Of a stretch of 64,000 nucleotides of DNA, positions 51,801 through 58,600 are shown piece after piece (the first letter of the stretch is position 1; every line of letters starts with the position of its first letter). The notes under the pieces are model-generated. The model ran no database searches and was not told the origin of the DNA. It was given only the letters and a program-made list of their open reading frames with translations. This DNA is from Phymorhynchus buccinoides (lineage: Eukaryota; Mollusca; Gastropoda; Neogastropoda; Raphitomidae). The stretch covers positions 39,085,742 through 39,149,741 of the forward strand of contig CM065690.1 in the NCBI GenBank assembly GCA_017654935.2, read 5' to 3'. Made by a program: the position numbers and the translations under genes.

Positions 51801-54800
51801 TGATGTGAATGATATTGATGATAATAATGATAATAATAAGGATGCGCTCAACCTGTCCTCGGCCATGTGGTTCTCCTGGGGTGTGCTCCTCTACAGCGGC
51901 ATTGGAGAAGGTGATGATAATGATGTGAATGATGTTGATGTTTATAATAAGGATGCGCTCAACCTGTCCTCAGCCATGTGGTTCTCCTGGGGTGTGCTCC
52001 TCTACAGCGACATTGGAGAAGGTGATGACAAGGATGTGAATGATATTGATGATAATAATGATAATAATAAGGACGCCCTCAACCTGTCCTCGGCCATGTG
52101 GTTCTCCTGGGGTGTGCTCCTCTACAGCGACATTGGAGAAGGTGATGATAATGATGTGAATGATATTGATGATAATAATGATAATAATAAGGATGCGCTC
52201 AACCTGTCCTCGGCCATGTGGTTCTCCTGGGGTGTGCTCCTCAACAGCGGCATTGGAGAAGGTGATGATAATGATGTGAATGATGTTGATGTTTATAATA
52301 AGGATGCGCTCAACCTGTCCTCGGCCATGTGGTTCTCCTGGGGTGTGCTCCTCTACAGCGACATTGGAGAAGGTGATGACAAGGATGTGAATGATATTGA
52401 TGATAATAATGATAATAATAAGGACGCCCTCAACCTGTCCTCGGCCATGTGGTTCTCCTTGGGTGTGCTCCTCTACAGCGACATTGGAGAAGGTGATGAC
52501 AATGATGTGAATGATATTGATGATAATAATGATAATAATAAGGACGCCCTCAACCTGTCCTCAGCCATGTGTTTCTCCTGGGGTGTGCTCCTCAACAGCG
52601 TCATTGGAAAAGGTGATGATAAAGTTAATGTTATGATAAACATAACAACGTGTGTTGCAATGATAACAAGTCCTTTTTTCTCATCCACAATTCTATGTCA
52701 AAAGGTCAATACAATCGTTTTTACTTGGTGGTACACATCCGTTTCATGTCATATTAACAGGAGATTATGGTGACCAAAAAAAATCCCAACCCACCAAGAA
52801 AGAAACAACAACAACATACAGTATTTATATGATCTTAATATAAATTCAATTGAAGCGCAGATGCACATTAACATTCGCAATGCATTCAAACATAAACACT
52901 ATACATAGCTGAACAGGAAAATACATGAAAGAAGCACACTTACTCACTCAATATCACGTAAACCTTCCTCCACAGATGGCGTACGAATATTACTAATAAA
53001 AGTAGTTCACACAGTATGTCATTTTATTGATCATTTCTATTGTTTTAGAGACCTCTTGCAGTTTTAATTTGATTATAGCGGTTTACATAGTTGAAGATGA
53101 CTATTATCTGGGATGAAATCAACCAATACTGACTGTTACATTTTCAGGGACCCCTCGCAGTTTCAGTGCCCGAGTGCTGGGCATGGTGTGGGCAGGCTTT
53201 GCCATGATCATCGTGGCCTCCTACACTGCCAACCTGGCCGCCTTCCTCGTGCTCGACAGGCCTGAGGCACGCATCTCCGGCATCGATGATCCCAGGGTGA
53301 GAGAGAGATTGTATGTGTGGGTGTGTGCGTTTGTGTGGGTGCGTGCATGCGTGCGTGCGTGCATGCGTGCGTGCGTGCGTGTGTTCAGCTCCTTAACTCT
53401 TCTAGCGCCATGTATTTCATGATGTTCTTTCACTTGCATGCAAAGTATTATTTTCAAGGATGAAGTAGCCATTTTTGTTCAAGCGTGCACGCTTCTTTTT
53501 AATGGAAATATAAGCGCTAAAAACAAACAAGCACACAGCATGGTGCTCAACGGCGATACGTAGCCATCTTTGGTGGAGTGAAGAGTAACGTCATCGGCAA
53601 ATGCCCGTAGTGCAAGAATAGTTAAGTGTGGACCTAAGATTTCTGCAAATAGTGTGAAGAGGGGTAAAGAGAAATAGTGCAGTGACGCACAATTTTTGTG
53701 GTGTCCTAAATTTGTTTTGTTTTTTGTTAATTTTTGGTTGAGAATGAAACGGTAAATATCTGTATACTGAACACAAATCAAGATTGTTTACAGAACACAA
53801 ATCAAGATTCAAAGTTCACAATAACTGGTTTTGATAAAGATGTTCAATACATGGCATTTGGATACAAAAGTTTTATAAAACTCAAGTATTCTGCATTTAT
53901 AATGCATTAACTTTTAAATCCTTAAGGCCAGTGGAACGGTGCCAGCAAATTATTGAGATTTATCATTCATAACTATTTGTATATTGTATAAAATATAAAA
54001 CTTCTGTGTTTCTCGTTTGTCAGTTGCGAAACCCCAACGAGAACTTCCGCTACGCAACGGTGAAGGACAGTGCGGTGGAGATGTACTTTAAGCGGCAGGT
54101 GGAGCTGTCCACGATGTACCGCAACATGGAGGACAAGAACTACCAAAACGCTGAAAACGCCATCGAGGCCGTGCGCACTGGGTACGTGGGCCTGTCGCGG
54201 CAAAGTTTCTCAATAGGAATTATTCGGAAATAATTAAGGGGAGTAATTTCATGGTGTGTGGGAGTGATCTTGCCTAATTCAATCGGTCAAACAGGGGAAG
54301 TCACTCTACCTTCAGCTCTCGTAGCCTATCGACTCGTGTGTTTGAACAGACATGCAGCATTTAGAACATCGTGCGTCATTCTAAAAATTTATGTCATTTA
54401 TATTTTTACGTCACATTTTGCAAGTTTTATCAGTTTGTGGCTACTGGCCACCCCTAATTTTTCTTTTTAAAAAAGTGTTTGCAAGTCGCTGACTCGCATC
54501 CTGCGGTTTCAAGATTCGACGCCATTGTTGCATTGTTGCTATGGCATTTGACCGAGTAATGGAGGTAAGCAACTCTAATTTTCACGAAGTGCTCTCCCCT
54601 ATTTTTTTCCGAAAATCGTCTATTGTTTTCACTCCTGCTGTCAGAAGATTAGAAGTCTTTTTTTTCTTCTCCATATCAGCTGTGCTGGTTCTTGTGTGAA
54701 GTGCCAGATATAAAGATTTAAAAAAATGAGTGACGGAACAGTGCGTCATGCAGACCTGTTTACCCTCCCGGTTTTGCCGGAATTATTCCGGGAATTTGCA

Positions 54801-55551
54801 AAAATTCTGGGTAAAATAATTAATTCCGGGTGAACGCTGAAAATCCCGGGATTTCAAAAAACCGTCTATTATTTGTTTCCGTTTGTATGAAAAGACGCAA
54901 GGGTTGACCGAAACCTCGGAGTGATAGGGTGAAACAACCAAAAGTGAAGCAGAAGTTTTCTCAAAAGTATTTGAAAGTGCCAGGAATAACAAGTTCGCGT
55001 TTGGGAGACGAGCATGCACACTGCAAGTACTGCAACGTGGACTTCAAAATTTCGCACAGTGCGCTCGCAAGATACCTTTTAAATCAGGGTTTTATTGCGA
55101 GTCGTGTACCAATGTGAAATCTTTTTTTTTCTCCTCAAATTCCGGGGTTTTCTGTGGCAAATTCCAGGTTTATTATAAGGGTAAACAGGTCTGGTCATGT
55201 GTTATGTGTAGAAGTAGAGATAACAGTGTACCAATTGTGTTTCGTGTAAAAAGTAAAGAGAGAGAGAATAGTGTATCATGTGTTTTGTGTAAGAAGTAAA
55301 GAGAGAGAAGAGTGTAAACAACAAAAAAAAGTTTTGACAGCGGTTATGATTAAGGATCTGCTAAGATCCATCTGTAGGAAATACTGTCTTTGTGTAATTG
55401 TCTCGTTTGCTTTTTGTTTATTTTATTTTATTTTGTTAAAGTTCTTTGTAACGGGCAGTAAGGTCAAGCTATCTTTGAGTTGTCATGCTATGCTATGCTT
55501 TTATTTCTGCGTTAGTTTTGTTATTACTGCTTTGTGTGCGAGGGGTGCCTC

Positions 55552-55612
<61 letters not shown>

Positions 55613-58600
55613 GTGCGTGTGCGTGCGTGCGTGCGTGCGTGCATGCGTGCGTGCGTGCGTAATAGTTTTTGATTTTATCTTTGTAAAGTGCTGTGAGGAT
55701 GGCATGCTATAGAACAGCACTATATAAGTTTTATGTATTATTATTATTATTATTATGTGAGGGGTCATTATCATTATTACTCTTTTCCCACTTAGCTTCT
55801 CGTGGTTTATCTTTTTCTAAATCACTGAACATTGTACATTCGCTTTTGTGTGCTCATGTTTCATCTTGGGAGGCCATGAACATTAGAAACAGATGCTGTC
55901 AGCTGAGTTGTGTTCAACGTTACTGGCTGTGTATGTTGGCAGAGACTTGCAGGCATTCATCTGGGACTCTCCTCGTCTGGAGTATGAGGCTGCCAACGAC
56001 TGCGACCTGACCACGGCGGGCGACCTGTTTGGCCGCAACGGGCTGGGCATCGGCCTGCGCAAGGACAGTCACTGGACACACCCTGTCTCCCTGGCTGTGC
56101 TGGAGCTTCATGAGAGTGAGTCCATGGTTTCTGTTAGCAGTGTTTGCTGGAAAGATTGTTATTTTTGTTGTGATGTATTGCTGTCTATATGCTCAGTACT
56201 GTTAGCAATATGAAGTGGACACAATGTTTTCTGCCATGTTCACACATACACATTCGCACACACATGCACACACTTACACACAGACTTGAAATCTTGAAAC
56301 ATTACTGATAGACTCTTGCTGAGAAAGGCACATTTTTAGTTTTATATTCACATCTTTTTGACTCATCTATTTGCATATCATGCAGCTTACATTTTGAGAA
56401 ATTAAACCGTGGGTAAAATTATATAATTGATGATGTAATAACTTCAATGGGAATGAATGCATATTTTTGCTTTAGAACACTGAAGAGGGATATATCTCCA
56501 GACCATTTTAGTAGGTTCGCACAATTCAATTCACAATTCACCAAGGTTACTGATCCAGGCATTCTGCCCATGTCAGAGGGGAGGGGGTTACAAAAGGAAA
56601 GACAACAATGACAACAAATCATCAGCACAAAGAACTCCATTGTAAGCGAACATCCACACAAAAAGCAACAATGACAACAAATCATCAGCAAAGAACTCCA
56701 TTATAAGCGAACATACACACAAAAAGCAACAATGACAACAAATCATCAGCACAAAGAACTCCATTATAAGCGAACATACACACAAAAAAGCAACAATGAC
56801 AACAAATCATCAGCACAAAGAACTCCATTATAAGCGAACATACACACAAAAAGCAACAATGACAACAAATCATCAGCACAAAGAACTCCATTATAAGCGA
56901 ACATACACACAAAAAGCAACAATGACAACAAATCATCAACACAAAGAACTCCATTATAAGCGAACATACACACAAAAAGCAACAATGACAACAAATCATC
57001 AGCACAATGAACTCCATTATAAGCGAACATACACACAAAAAGCAACAATGACAACAAATCATCAGCACAATGAACTCCATTATAAGCGAACATACACACA
57101 AAAAGCAACAATGACAACAAATCATCAGCACAATGAACTCCATTATAAGCGAACATACACACAAAAAGCAACAATGACAACAAATCATCAGCACAAAGAA
57201 CTCCATTATAAGCGAACATACACACAAAAAAGCAACATTGACAACAAATCAACATCGCCAAAAGTTGGATTATAAAGTGAACATACACAAAAACGCATCA
57301 AAGATAACAAATTAGCCATACCAAGAGTTAAATTATGAAGTGAACATACACGAAAAGCATCGTTGACGACAAATCAACGGCGCCCAAAACTAGCTTATAT
57401 AGTAAACAAGCACAATGCACAAATCTGTCAACTATCAAATGATAAAGCTTCGTTACGGATCTTAAAAGCTTCATAAAGAAAATTGGCTAATTTTAATGTA
57501 CATTTAGAATCACACATCAATAAAGTTAATCTAAAAGCAGAAGGGTGGTTATAGAACTTTTTAGGAATCTTACTAGATTAACTGTAAGAGATCTCTGTTC
57601 TTCTTCTTCTTCTACATTCCCAGGCCATAAGGCCACAATGGCTACGTATGTGTCCATTTTCCAGTTTTCACTGGTCTCCTCGCTGCATTCAGCCGACACA
57701 TTCCGATTTCGGAGGAGCTCAAAGGAGAAAAAATATTTGGAAGATTTTTGTGTTTTTTTAAAGGCAGGAGAATGGGCCAAAAAGTCAGAAAGATAGTAGA
57801 TGACACAAAGCAAAAGAAAAAGGCAGTCAAACAAAGAGAGAGACAGATTAGAGGAAGTTACAAGCACAAAAATTCCAGAAGGTGGAACTATTTGTACGGA
57901 ACCCCCCCCCCCCCCCCCCCCCCCCGGTATCCCCACGGTGTGGGTGTGTGTGGGCTCTGTTCAATTTTATCATTTAAAAAAATCTGTTCAATTTCCTCTG
58001 TCAGTGAAGAGGTTAATATCAGCTTTAATTCTATAGTTGAATGCTTTCTTGCATAAAATCCCTGGATATGTGTTGATGCCCTAGCAGTGTGGTGATGATA
58101 TTGTAACAATGTAATGATGATGATGATAATGTGAAGATAATAATGATGATGCTGATAGAGACTATATTTGAGTAGGCACGCTCTAAGCTTCAAGCTTGTT
58201 GCTGTCATTATTTTTGTTTATTTCATTTGGTTATATATATGTGTTGTTGGTCAATAAAAATTATTTAAACCAATGAAGATGATGACAATGTGATGATGAT
58301 GATGACAATATAATGTGATGTTGTTTTCGTTCCCCAGCTTAAAAAGCTCTGGGGGCACACCCAGTGCCATGTGAACATTTCTCATGGCCTTGGGTGGGAA
58401 GATTACGTGTATGGCTGCTTTTAAAGGGCCCCGCCACATGGGCGGCCATACTCCGACTTCAAGGGACATGACAATGTGATGACGATAATGATGCATGATG
58501 ATGTGGGTGCAGGTGGGGTGATGGAGGAGCTGGACAATCGCTGGATCCTGGTGGACAGCAACTCCCAGTGTCCTGAGGGCAACTCTGCCCCTGCCACCCT

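Larger units (their letters stand above)
54182..55942 (+). other. GluN1 intron 13
   Basis: 1.76 kb. It holds a terminal-inverted-repeat element and a (GT)n/(GTGC)n tract. 54240-54740 shows no recognisable content. Confidence 0.75.
56116..58512 (+). other. GluN1 intron 14
   Basis: 2.4 kb with a 63-bp minisatellite, an R1 copy with a long poly-C, (GAT)n-rich stretches (58080-58320) and a diverged R2 fragment. Confidence 0.78.

Noticed and set aside
51502..52773. 423-codon ORF as a stand-alone protein
   Set aside because: It is exon 11 of GluN1 plus the pore array read into intron. It is a real coding exon only to 51790 unless RNA shows otherwise, and its first 18 codons are intronic.
56685..57288. 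Cys-rich ORFs of 160-180 codons and the plus-strand [20 protein letters not shown]
   Set aside because: Both are products of the 63-bp minisatellite, whose period is a multiple of three.
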